This document shows positions 1-7,229 of a stretch of DNA of 37,295 nt, piece by piece. Position 1 is the stretch's first letter. Each line of letters begins with the position of its first letter. The stretch comes from Chloroflexota bacterium (GTDB taxonomy: Bacteria > Chloroflexota > Dehalococcoidia > JACPQD01): positions 1 through 37,295 of the forward strand of contig JACPQD010000016.1 in assembly GCA_016190665.1 (NCBI GenBank), given 5' to 3'. The notes beneath the pieces were generated by a model that did no database searches, was not told the DNA's origin, and saw only the letters and a list, made by a program, of their open reading frames with translations. The position numbers and the translations under genes were made by a program.

Positions 1-144
1 GTTAGGGGCCGGGATGGGGGCGCTGCTCCCCGACCCCTGACCCCTGACCCCCGACCCCCATCTGAGGCGGAGGTTAGGGGCCGGGATGGGGGCGCTGCTC
101 CCCGACCCCTGACCCCTGACCCCCGACCCCCATCTGAGGCGGAG
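1..144. repeat. Perfect 72-bp tandem duplication upstream of the BACON protein gene
   Basis: Bases 1-72 and 73-144 are identical. Each unit starts GTTAGGGGCC, runs through a C-rich stretch of CCCCTGA/CCCCCGA steps and ends CATCTGAGGCGGAG. The second copy supplies the GAGG (136-139) that serves as ribosome binding site for the ATG at 147, so the first copy is a duplicated leader. A degenerate relative (CCCCTGTCCCCCGACCCCC followed by GAGGCGG) occurs inside the next gene at about 285-315. More copies could lie left of the window. There are no spacers, so it is not a CRISPR array. Confidence 0.95.
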
Positions 145-146
145 TA

Positions 147-2399
147 ATGGCACTCGGAAACAACAGCCTTATCTGGGGGCTGGCAGTCGCCCTCATCGCC
201 TCGTATTTTCCTGCCTCTCCTGTCTCATCCTCGCCGAGCGAAGAACACGTTCCTGGAATAATGTGGCCTGATCCCCAGCCCGTGGCCCCTGTCCCCCGAC
301 CCCCAGCCGAGGCGGCGCAAGCCTGCGTCTACTCCATCAGCTCCACGAGCCAGAGCTTCCCGGCCAGCGGCGGGTCGGGCAGCGTAAGCGTGACGACCGG
401 CAGCCAGTGCGCCTGGACGGCGTGGAGCACTGTCGATTGGGTGGTGATAAGCTCGGGCAGCGGCATTGGCAACGGGGTGGTGGCCTTTTCTGTAGCGGCC
501 AACAACGCCTCCTATACTCGCTCTGTCTGGCTCACCATCGCGGGGCAGGCCTTCCTGGTCAACCAGGCGATGGCCTGCCTCCCTGCCCTCTACCCGACGA
601 GCCAGAGCTTCTCGGGAAACGGCGGGTCGGGCAGCGTCCTTGTGACCATCGGCAGCGAGTGCAGTTGGACGGTGGTGAACGACGTGGATTGGATTGCCAT
701 AACTTCGCTGGATTTCCTGGAGAGTACCCACCCGCCGGGGAGCACCGGCATTGGCAACGGGACGGTGCACTACTACGTGGCTCCCAACCCCTTCGAGTCC
801 CCTCGGACAAGGATGATCACCATCGCGAACGTGGCTTTCACCATAAGCCAGGGCTCGCCTTGTCGCTACTCCATTTCCCCCACGAGCCAGAGCTTCCCCA
901 GAAGCGGTGGCACAGGCAGTGTGAACGTGACGGCTCTGGCCGGCTGCGCGTGGACGGCGGTGAGCGATGTGGCCTGGGTCACGATAACCTCAGGCGGCAG
1001 CGCCGCGGGCAATGGGCAGGTCACTTTCAAGGTGGCCGCCAACACCGGCGCCTCATCTCGTACCGGAGCGCTCACCATCGCCGGCAAAGCCTTCACCGTA
1101 AGCCAGGAGGCAGCCTGCGTCTACTCGATTTCTCCCACCAGCGAGACCTTCCCGGTGAGCGGTGGGACAAGCAGTGTCAATGTGACGGCTGGCGTTGGCT
1201 GCGCCTGGACGGCGGCGAGCGGCGTGGGTTGGGTCGTGATTACTTCGGGGGGCACGGGCACGGGCAACGGGACGGTCGCCTTCCGGGTGACGGCCAACGA
1301 CACCTCCTCGTCTCGCTCCGGGACGCTCACCATCGCCGGGCAGACCTTCACCGTCAGCCAGGGACTGGCCTGCCTCCCCACTATCTTCATACCGCGCCAG
1401 AGCTTCCCCGCAGGCGGTGGCATGGGCGGCGTCAATGTGACGGCGCCCAGCGAGTGCACCTGGATGGTGGAAAGCAATGCGGATTGGGTCGTCATAAGTT
1501 CGGGCGGCAGGGGCACGGGCAGCGGGACGGTCGGCTTCACGGTGGCGGCCAACAATACCTTCTCCCCCCGCACCGCGACGCTGACCGTTGCCGGGCAGAC
1601 CTTCACCGTGCAGCAGGAGGCGCCACCCTGCAGCTATGCCATCTCCCCCACCGGCCAGTCCTTTCCGGCGAGTGGCGGGACGGGCAGCGCCAGCGTGACG
1701 GCGGGCAGCGGGTGCAGTTGGACGGCGGTGAGCAATGTGGATTGGGTCGTCATAACTTCAGGCGCTGGCGGCGTGGGCGACGGGACGGTCGGCTTCACGG
1801 TAGCGGCCAACAATGCCACGTCCCCTCGCACCGGGGCCCTCGTCATTGCGGGGCAGACCTTCACCGTGAGCGAAGCGCCGTCACTGGGGTCCGCGATTCA
1901 GATTTCTCTGGTTGTCGGCTGGAACCTCATCTCGGCGCCCAGCGCCCTGCCGGACCCGTCGATCGGCGCGGCGTTAGCGCAAACGCCCGAGGTGACCAGG
2001 GTTCACAGTTTCCAGAATGGCGCGTGGGTCTATGCGTCCCGAGGCGAGGAAGGGTGGAGCGGTGCGCTCTCGCAAATAGTCGATGGGAACGGATACTGGC
2101 TTTATGCCACGGCGGCCAGCACCCTCGTTTTGAGCCGCGCGGCGGCCGACCCCCCCGGCCCACTACCCTCCTACTCGCTGGCGGCAGGATGGAATCTGAT
2201 TGGCTTCACTTCGTCAACGCCTACGCTGCCCGTGGACAGCTATCTGTCCCCTCTCGCAGGTAAGTGGACATCTCTTTACCGGTACGTCCAGGGAAAGGGT
2301 TGGGAGGTGGCGAAGCCGGGCGCGCTGGGGTTCGGGGAGGTGCAAGCGGGCGTGGGATACTGGGTCTATCTCAGGCAAACGGGAACGCTGGCGCCATGA
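147..2399 (+). CDS. Secreted BACON-repeat protein with C-terminal GWNLIS domain
   Basis: A 750-aa exported protein. A hydrophobic N-terminus (residues 8-27) looks like a signal peptide, followed by a Pro-rich linker (40-55). Six beta-rich repeats of about 82-92 residues start at C60, C144, C239, C324, C409 and C495. Each has a pattern like YSISPTSQSFPASGG, a second Cys about 27 residues on, a W-T-A then DWV-I-SG core, and end in T-AGQTFTV-Q. This matches BACON-type Ig-like domains. The two Cys per repeat could form a disulfide. Repeat 2 carries an extra insertion (about 187-200). Residues 580-750 form a two-part domain with GWNLIS/GWNLIG and G-GYWVY motifs, shared with the two cupredoxin proteins at 27186 and 29898. 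BACON domains are often proposed to bind carbohydrate or mucin, but no ligand can be read here. The likely role is cell-surface adhesion or binding. The start at 147 is chosen because GAGG lies 7 nt upstream. Confidence 0.88.
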   Translation: MALGNNSLIWGLAVALIASYFPASPVSSSPSEEHVPGIMWPDPQPVAPVPRPPAEAAQACVYSISSTSQSFPASGGSGSVSVTTGSQCAWTAWSTVDWVVISSGSGIGNGVVAFSVAANNASYTRSVWLTIAGQAFLVNQAMACLPALYPTSQSFSGNGGSGSVLVTIGSECSWTVVNDVDWIAITSLDFLESTHPPGSTGIGNGTVHYYVAPNPFESPRTRMITIANVAFTISQGSPCRYSISPTSQSFPRSGGTGSVNVTALAGCAWTAVSDVAWVTITSGGSAAGNGQVTFKVAANTGASSRTGALTIAGKAFTVSQEAACVYSISPTSETFPVSGGTSSVNVTAGVGCAWTAASGVGWVVITSGGTGTGNGTVAFRVTANDTSSSRSGTLTIAGQTFTVSQGLACLPTIFIPRQSFPAGGGMGGVNVTAPSECTWMVESNADWVVISSGGRGTGSGTVGFTVAANNTFSPRTATLTVAGQTFTVQQEAPPCSYAISPTGQSFPASGGTGSASVTAGSGCSWTAVSNVDWVVITSGAGGVGDGTVGFTVAANNATSPRTGALVIAGQTFTVSEAPSLGSAIQISLVVGWNLISAPSALPDPSIGAALAQTPEVTRVHSFQNGAWVYASRGEEGWSGALSQIVDGNGYWLYATAASTLVLSRAAADPPGPLPSYSLAAGWNLIGFTSSTPTLPVDSYLSPLAGKWTSLYRYVQGKGWEVAKPGALGFGEVQAGVGYWVYLRQTGTLAP

Positions 2400-2421
2400 G
2401 GCGCCCAGTGGCAACCCCGCC

Positions 2422-3651
2422 TTAGACGGCGAGGTTCTGGGGGTCCTGAGGCTCGGCAGGTCCGTCGGGATGATCGAAGCTGAATAGTTTCTCGTTGAAG
2501 ACTTTCAGACAGGAGTCCACCGGCCAGGGGTCGTAAAGGACACTCTTTCCTCGCGAGATTTCTTCCAGGGCCTTCGCCAGCCCCATGTCCTGTCGGTAAG
2601 GCCGTTGCGCTGCTATCGCCTCGACAACGTCGGCCACCGCTACTATCCGGGCCTCGAGACAGGTAGCGGTCGCCCTCAGGCCAAAAGGATAGCCCGAGCC
2701 GTCCAGGCGTTCGTGGTGCTGGAGCGCTACCTCGGCCACCGGGGAGCCGAAGTCTATGTTCTTCAGGATATCATATCCCACCAGGGGATGCTTGCGGACC
2801 AGGCTCATTTCTTCTTCGCTCAGCGCCTCAATCTTGCGCAGGATGCCGGCGGGCACAGCTATCTTGCCCACGTCGTGAAGCAACCCAGCCACCTTAATTC
2901 CCGCGACTTCCTCAGCCGGGAGGCCCATATCCTGGGCCATGGCGCACGCCAGGCCGGCTACCTGACGCTGGTGTCCCGTGGTGAAAGGGTCTATTATGTC
3001 CACCAGCGATGACATCGCTTTGACGACGCCCGCCGTCATCGCTTTGAAGTCGTCCAGCTTCGCCTGAAGCGCCCGGTCAGACTCCCAGCGCTTGATCTCA
3101 GCCTCTGCCAGCTCCAGGGCCAGCCCGATATTCGCCGTCACGGAAGCGAGGACATCTACCTCCTCTCTGCCAAAGCCGTCTACGGCTCCAGAATACAGCT
3201 CGAGCACCGCGTGGAGGTCGCCGTTAACGATGACCGGGAAGGCGGCTGCCGATTGGTATGCCTTTTGGCGGCACATCTCCCTCCAATGCTGTGTCACCTG
3301 AGGATCTGTGGCTGCGTCCGCCATGACACAAGCCTTGCGCGCCTTGATAGCTTTGCCGGCGGGCGTGAATCCATAGGGGGAGTTGTCCCAGGTCACTTCC
3401 ATGGACTTCCAGGAGGCGTCCTCAAGGCCTGAGGAGGCAAAGGGCACGATCTTGAAGTTCCCCGGCACGATCAGGCCGACCCAGGCCGCCGAGTAACAGC
3501 CGCTGGCGACAAGTCTGTCGCAGACCATGCGAAAGAGCTTTTCGGTGTCCCCCGGCTTCAAGAGCAGGGAATTGACGCCGAGCAAAGCATGAAGGAGCAT
3601 GGAAATCCTCACGGCGCCCGGGTCTACTGTCCTCGTCACGCGTTGGTCCAT
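2422..3651 (-). CDS. GAF domain plus HD-GYP domain signalling protein
   Basis: A 409-aa cytoplasmic protein. Residues 18-178 resemble a GAF sensor domain; a short helical linker (180-215) leads to an HD-GYP phosphohydrolase domain. Visible catalytic residues are H227 (TTGHQRQV), the H259-D260 pair in LLHDVGK, the HHERLDGSGYP block at 312-322 and D341 (VADVVEA). HD-GYP proteins typically hydrolyse cyclic di-GMP; the GAF domain would sense a small ligand or redox state. The start is placed at 3651 because GGGGGAGG lies 3 nt upstream and because the predicted promoter (3795-3824) would start transcription near 3788, excluding the longer ORF that begins at 3804. It converges on the BACON protein gene with a 22-nt gap. 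It has its own promoter, so it need not belong to the catabolic operon upstream. Confidence 0.9.
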   Translation of the reverse strand: MDQRVTRTVDPGAVRISMLLHALLGVNSLLLKPGDTEKLFRMVCDRLVASGCYSAAWVGLIVPGNFKIVPFASSGLEDASWKSMEVTWDNSPYGFTPAGKAIKARKACVMADAATDPQVTQHWREMCRQKAYQSAAAFPVIVNGDLHAVLELYSGAVDGFGREEVDVLASVTANIGLALELAEAEIKRWESDRALQAKLDDFKAMTAGVVKAMSSLVDIIDPFTTGHQRQVAGLACAMAQDMGLPAEEVAGIKVAGLLHDVGKIAVPAGILRKIEALSEEEMSLVRKHPLVGYDILKNIDFGSPVAEVALQHHERLDGSGYPFGLRATATCLEARIVAVADVVEAIAAQRPYRQDMGLAKALEEISRGKSVLYDPWPVDSCLKVFNEKLFSFDHPDGPAEPQDPQNLAV

Positions 3652-3794
3652 TGTCCTCCCCCCGATCCATTTCCCGCCACGGGTGTGGGCGCGTGAGGGA
3701 AATGTCCTGTGTCGCCGGGTTCTCCTTGTACGCGCTCGCGCCCATACGGGTTGTTTTGCCAATCTGCCGTCTCGCCAGCTTTGGCGTATGCAGC

Positions 3795-3824
3795 AGAATA
3801 GCACGGGGGCCGATGCGCTGTCAA
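3795..3824 (-). promoter_or_regulatory. Sigma70-type promoter for the GAF/HD-GYP gene
   Basis: On the minus strand a perfect -35 TTGACA (3824-3819) is followed by an 18-nt spacer and -10 TATTCT (3800-3795). A TG one base upstream of the -10 makes it an extended -10. The predicted start near 3788 leaves a leader of about 137 nt. Confidence 0.6.
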
Positions 3825-3926
3825 GAGCCTGTTCTCTGAGTTATACTAACACGACATAATAGCTGGTGTCAAGTGGCTCCCATTATACTAATCCTGGCCC
3901 CTGACAAGCATGCAGACGCTTCCGAC

Positions 3927-4040
3927 ATGTCTACGCTGGGAAGCCCCCTGAAGTACACCTGCTGCCTCAGCGAGGCCCTGCCGGAGGCAGGCTGGGAGCC
4001 ACCGCGTGTCGAGCGGGGTTTTCAAGAGGATGAACACTGT
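3927..4040 (+). pseudogene. Decayed fragment of the UGSC-associated C-terminal domain
   Basis: About 38 codons read MSTLGSPLKYTC..., then a W-E-P-P-R-V-E-R-G-F block and E-D-E-H. This aligns with the intact neighbour encoded at 4072-5133, which has STTGMPSKYTY..., W-E-P-L-H-V-E-K-G-Y and R-E-D-N. It also aligns more weakly with the selenoprotein at 10036. The fragment is on the opposite strand to both, and no flanking homology is visible in any frame, so it looks like the remnant of an inverted paralogue lost by deletion. The rest of 3652-4071 holds the promoter at 3795 and AT-richer DNA with extra TATAAT-like hexamers (such as 3882-3887); I see no other gene in it. Confidence 0.6.
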
Positions 4041-4071
4041 AAACACTGTATTTACTGCTCAAGCGGAGGAC

Positions 4072-5133
4072 TCAGGGCAGCCGTATGGGCTTTGTTACCG
4101 GATGCGCTCTAGTCAGAGTGCCGATAAAGGTTGAATGCTTTCCTGCGCCGCCCAGAACGAGGATGGTGATATCCTCGGGCTTCTCTGCAACGGGCACCCG
4201 CCCGTCGTCCTTCAGGCGAATGCCCAGTTGCGCCAGCTCTTCCCTGCGCCGCGGCCCCAGCTCCGGACCAAATAAGCTAAGGGGCAGACCTCCGTTTTCG
4301 AAAGCGAAGCGCCGCACCATCGCCTTGGTATAGCCCTCGCGAGCGACGGCCTCGGCATGTTCCGGGCAGAAGGCCAGGATGCTGTCGCTGAAGTGAATGG
4401 TGTTACAGGAGCCCAGGGGGCTCATGGCTTGGGTCAAGGTGGTGAGGATGCCAAGGGCAGTGGTGCTGCTTCGTTCCAGAATGTCGTGAGGCCCGTCAGC
4501 GGGGAAAACGGTGACTACGTTATCTTCCCGGGCATACCCCTTTTCCACGTGCAGCGGCTCCCAGGGGCTTTCCTCTTCATTCTCCCCCACACAATAGGTG
4601 TACTTGCTGGGCATCCCCGTGGTGGACCGGTCGAGGACGCCGGGGATTCCTCCGCCGACGTTCTGCAAGATGAATCGCAACGTCCGACCGATGGTTGCGT
4701 TGGCCCGCCAACCGGGCCCGAAGCAATTATAGCGGCAGTTGATGTTCAACTGATGGCGAATAGGCCCGTTCACCACGACCAGCGGAGCCGCTCCGTGCGT
4801 CGTGGCCTGAATTCCATGCAGGTCGAACTCCTCTTCAGCGATCGCCTCAACGGCGGCCATTATCACCGGCATGTACTCAGGCAGGCACCCCGCCATCACC
4901 GCGTTCACCGCCACCTTCTCCACCGTGGCGTCGGCCCAGGAGGGAGGTATCTTTCCCAGGACATCCGATGGGCCGCGATTAGCGCCTGCCTGCATCGCCT
5001 TTACTGCCGCCTCTACAGGGGGGATGATGGGCAGGCCATCGGTCCATCCCCGTTCCGCAAAGAAATTGTTGATGGCCTGGCAGTCATTCTCCATCGAGAA
5101 GGTGGGTTGATCGATGTCTACCCCTCGCGTCAT
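4072..5133 (-). CDS. Stand-alone homologue of the C-terminal domain of the UGSC selenoprotein
   Basis: A 353-aa protein without signal peptide or obvious membrane segment. It aligns along its length with roughly residues 190-560 of the selenoprotein at 10036-11772. Shared features are FF-E-GWTDG-I-PP near the N-terminus, NAVMAGC-PEYMP-(I/L)-AAVEA, a V-V-N-GPI motif, IGR-LR-IL-N, and WEP-HVE-G. It has no UGSC-type selenocysteine domain, so it is a single-domain paralogue of half of a fusion protein. I know of no biochemical function for this family. The start at 5133 is chosen because CAGGAG lies 5 nt upstream; the in-frame extension to 5295 runs through palindromic repeat DNA. It is downstream of the SBP/selenoprotein genes on the same strand but 351 nt from the nearest one, so it may have its own promoter. 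Confidence 0.75.
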   Translation of the reverse strand: MTRGVDIDQPTFSMENDCQAINNFFAERGWTDGLPIIPPVEAAVKAMQAGANRGPSDVLGKIPPSWADATVEKVAVNAVMAGCLPEYMPVIMAAVEAIAEEEFDLHGIQATTHGAAPLVVVNGPIRHQLNINCRYNCFGPGWRANATIGRTLRFILQNVGGGIPGVLDRSTTGMPSKYTYCVGENEEESPWEPLHVEKGYAREDNVVTVFPADGPHDILERSSTTALGILTTLTQAMSPLGSCNTIHFSDSILAFCPEHAEAVAREGYTKAMVRRFAFENGGLPLSLFGPELGPRRREELAQLGIRLKDDGRVPVAEKPEDITILVLGGAGKHSTFIGTLTRAHPVTKPIRLP

Positions 5134-5287
5134 AGGCGCTCCTGTTGTTTCCTTTCGCAATACGGACTGAGGCGGCTCGCCGCGGTCCCGAGGGCCGCAG
5201 TCACGTCCTGAGTCCCTCCCGACTGCGCCGGGAGGCATCGGGGCCTGGGCACTCCGAGACTCCCAAGCCTTGGCCATGGCGCGCCAC

Positions 5288-5307
5288 GGGCGCACTGCCG
5301 TGCGCCC
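5288..5307. repeat. GGGCGCAC/GTGCGCCC palindrome (GTAGGGGC family)
   Basis: An 8-bp perfect inverted repeat GGGCGCAC-TGCC-GTGCGCCC, flanked by CTACG, so the minus strand reads CGTAGGGGCGCAC. It belongs to a dispersed family with members at 31804, 33407 and 33453 that share the GTAGGGGC-like flank but have different self-complementary cores. Confidence 0.8.
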
Positions 5308-5370
5308 CTACGCATACGTCTTTCCCCATACATCATTACCACTGGTATGAAGATAGGAATTCGCACACAC

Positions 5371-5416
5371 ACCGCGCACTAAAGTACGCGGTATACCCCG
5401 TACTTCAGTGCGGGGT
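5371..5416. repeat. Two tandem 22-nt hairpin units (ACCSCG family)
   Basis: Unit 1 (5371-5392) is ACCGCGCACT-AA-AGTACGCGGT and unit 2 (5395-5416) is ACCCCGTACT-TC-AGTGCGGGGT. Each folds on itself with 9 of 10 pairs. The outer stems differ between units by changes on both sides (CG/CG against CC/GG). A third copy is at 31839-31860. Confidence 0.75.
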
Positions 5417-5444
5417 ATAGAAACGCGATTTTCATCCTCGGTGG

Positions 5445-5462
5445 TGCCGGTGTCAACCGGCA
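5445..5462 (-). terminator. Hairpin just downstream of the first SBP gene
   Basis: A perfect 7-bp stem with a 4-nt loop (TGCCGGT-TGAC-ACCGGCA on the minus strand) lies 22 nt past the SBP stop codon at 5485. No T-run follows, so it may protect the mRNA end or be another small repeat rather than a strong intrinsic terminator. The remainder of 5134-5484 contains only this, the two palindromes listed above and no gene. Confidence 0.35.
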
Positions 5463-5484
5463 TGGACCATTCTTCATTTATCAT

Positions 5485-7185
5485 CTACTGGGCCAGCCAC
5501 ACGTCCTGATATTTCTGAAAGCTGTAGTTGCCGATGAGCTTGCCGCGTCCCCTGACTTCCGGCCACATGCCAATGACACCATTTCTCCAGTAGATCAGTG
5601 GACGCGATGCCATCTCGTTCAACCTGAGATCCAGTTCACGCACTACCTGCGCGCGTTCCTTGGGGTCCACAGCGCGCGACTGCTTCTCGAAGAGCTCCCA
5701 GGTCTTCGAGTCTTTGTCCCGCTGCCAGTTCTGGCCCCAATCCCCGGCGCGCGGTGGGGCAAAGTAGCGAGCAACGTTCGTGGGGTCAGGATAGGAGAGA
5801 CAGCCCTGCTCCGGATGAATGCTGAAGTTCCCCTGCTGCAACATAGTGGTGCGCACCGCAGATTCCCTGACCTCCAGCTCGAGCTTGATGCCCACCTTGG
5901 CCAGTTGGTCAGCGGCGAATACCGCCACTTCCTCGTAGGCTTTCTCCGCTCTTACCAGCGCCTTTACACCGAAGCCGTTGGGGTAGCCCGCCTCGGCCAG
6001 GAGCTTCTGGGCATCGGCGATGTCGGCGTCCTTGGGCTGACGCCAGCCAGGCGTCTTCAGGAGATCTTCCCTGGGCATGCCCCATTTGCCTGGCATATTG
6101 CTGCCCAGTTCTCCAAACCCGTGCGCCAGGACATCGATAGCCCTCGGCCGGTCGACGGCCAGGAGCGCCGCCCTCCTCACTCGAACGTCCGCCCAGGGCT
6201 GTTGCTCGTTGTTCAAGATGAGCAAAGCCCGGCACAGTCCGGGGTAGGACAGTGTTATCGCCTGGGGCATGGTCTTCTTAACGGTGTCGGCGTCGGTCGG
6301 ACTCAGGCCGGCGTCGCCAGGACCGGTCAGCTTGATGCGGCCGGTGCGGAAGGCAGACAATCTGGTGGCAGCGTCCCTGATGAAATAGAAGGTGACGCCA
6401 TCCAGGTAAGGACGGCCCTTGACGAAATAGTCGGGATTCTTAACGTAGACCAAGGAAGTGCCCGGGGAGTAGCTCTTGAACTTGTAGGGGCCCGTCCCCA
6501 TGACATCGTTCTTCATGTGGACCTTCTTCTCGACGAAGGCCCTGGAGTAAACGACCATAAAGCCGGAGGACGTAACGCTAAGGAAAGGGGCGGACGGGTA
6601 CTTCAGGATGAACTTCACGGTGTCTTTGTCAGGGGCCTCCAGCTTGCTGATGGCATCCAGGTCAGCGCGCCTCGGGGCGGCGATCCCCCTGGGTGGGGCA
6701 GTCATTCTCTCAAAGCTGAATCGAACGTCCTCGGCTGTGAGGGGGCTGCCATCATGGAACTTGACGCTCTCATTGAGACGGAAGGTGTAAGTGATGCCGT
6801 CTCTGCTGAGTTCCCAGTTCTTGGCCAGGTCTCCGATGACCTCCTCCGGACTATCGGGGTTGAACTGAGTGACGCCGTTGTACGCAAGCTGCAGCACGTT
6901 CTCGGCGTTAAAAGACGTCTCCTGCTGCATGTCCAGGCTGATCGGGTCTGATAGGGCCGGGATGGCCAGGACGCCCCCATACTTAGGCTGCTCCGCAGAC
7001 GGCTTAGGCGTGGCGGCTGGGGCCGCCGGCTTTGGCGTCGCGGCTGCCGGCGCCGCAGTGGCCGCCGCTGCTGGCTTCTCCGTGGGTTTTGCCGGCTGCG
7101 CCGGCGGAGCCGCCGGGGAGCAGCTCCCCGCGAACAGCCCTAAGATTGTCAAGCAACTCACCGTGATGATCCATTTCCGTTGCAT
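5485..7185 (-). CDS. Family-5 ABC substrate-binding lipoprotein (paralogue A)
   Basis: A 566-aa periplasmic-type solute-binding lipoprotein of the SBP_bac_5 (oligopeptide/nickel) family. The signal peptide ends in an atypical lipobox (LFAGSC) with Cys22 as the lipid-anchored residue, followed by an Ala/Pro/Lys linker to about residue 65. The mature domain starts YGGVL and contains family blocks such as LA-NWELS-DG-TYTF-L, KFHDGSPLTAEDV, GTGPYKF and P-WADVRVRRA. It ends in W-L-A-Q, the C-terminal signature seen in all seven paralogues here. Its closest relative in the window is the adjacent paralogue B (shared DPISLDMQQE and GPGD-GLSPTDA), suggesting tandem duplication. Ribosome binding site AAAGGAGG lies 5 nt before the ATG. 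No permease or ATPase gene is near. The ligand is unknown; family members bind peptides, opines, glycosides or metal chelates. Confidence 0.92.
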   Translation of the reverse strand: MQRKWIITVSCLTILGLFAGSCSPAAPPAQPAKPTEKPAAAATAAPAAATPKPAAPAATPKPSAEQPKYGGVLAIPALSDPISLDMQQETSFNAENVLQLAYNGVTQFNPDSPEEVIGDLAKNWELSRDGITYTFRLNESVKFHDGSPLTAEDVRFSFERMTAPPRGIAAPRRADLDAISKLEAPDKDTVKFILKYPSAPFLSVTSSGFMVVYSRAFVEKKVHMKNDVMGTGPYKFKSYSPGTSLVYVKNPDYFVKGRPYLDGVTFYFIRDAATRLSAFRTGRIKLTGPGDAGLSPTDADTVKKTMPQAITLSYPGLCRALLILNNEQQPWADVRVRRAALLAVDRPRAIDVLAHGFGELGSNMPGKWGMPREDLLKTPGWRQPKDADIADAQKLLAEAGYPNGFGVKALVRAEKAYEEVAVFAADQLAKVGIKLELEVRESAVRTTMLQQGNFSIHPEQGCLSYPDPTNVARYFAPPRAGDWGQNWQRDKDSKTWELFEKQSRAVDPKERAQVVRELDLRLNEMASRPLIYWRNGVIGMWPEVRGRGKLIGNYSFQKYQDVWLAQ

Positions 7186-7229
7186 TGCAGCCTCCTTTCA
7201 CTTGCGGCCTTCCTGAACGCACAACCTCG

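Noticed and set aside
1..144. CRISPR-like repeat
   Set aside because: The two 72-bp units are contiguous with no spacer, and no cas genes are present.
407..2263. 618-codon alternative frame within the BACON protein gene
   Set aside because: Composition is rich in R, H and Q, as expected from a shifted high-GC repeat gene. The real frame has clear domains, a signal peptide and a ribosome site.
3604..3859. Longer N-terminus of the HD-GYP protein starting at 3804 and small overlapping ORFs
   Set aside because: The predicted promoter would start transcription near 3788, downstream of 3804, and a strong ribosome site precedes 3651.
4357..5211. Plus-strand ORF antisense to the UGSC partner-domain gene
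   Set aside because: Shadow of the high-GC coding strand, with no domain and no ribosome site. The same holds for similar antisense frames at 5815-6951, 14447-15148, 21595-23193 and 35022-36134.
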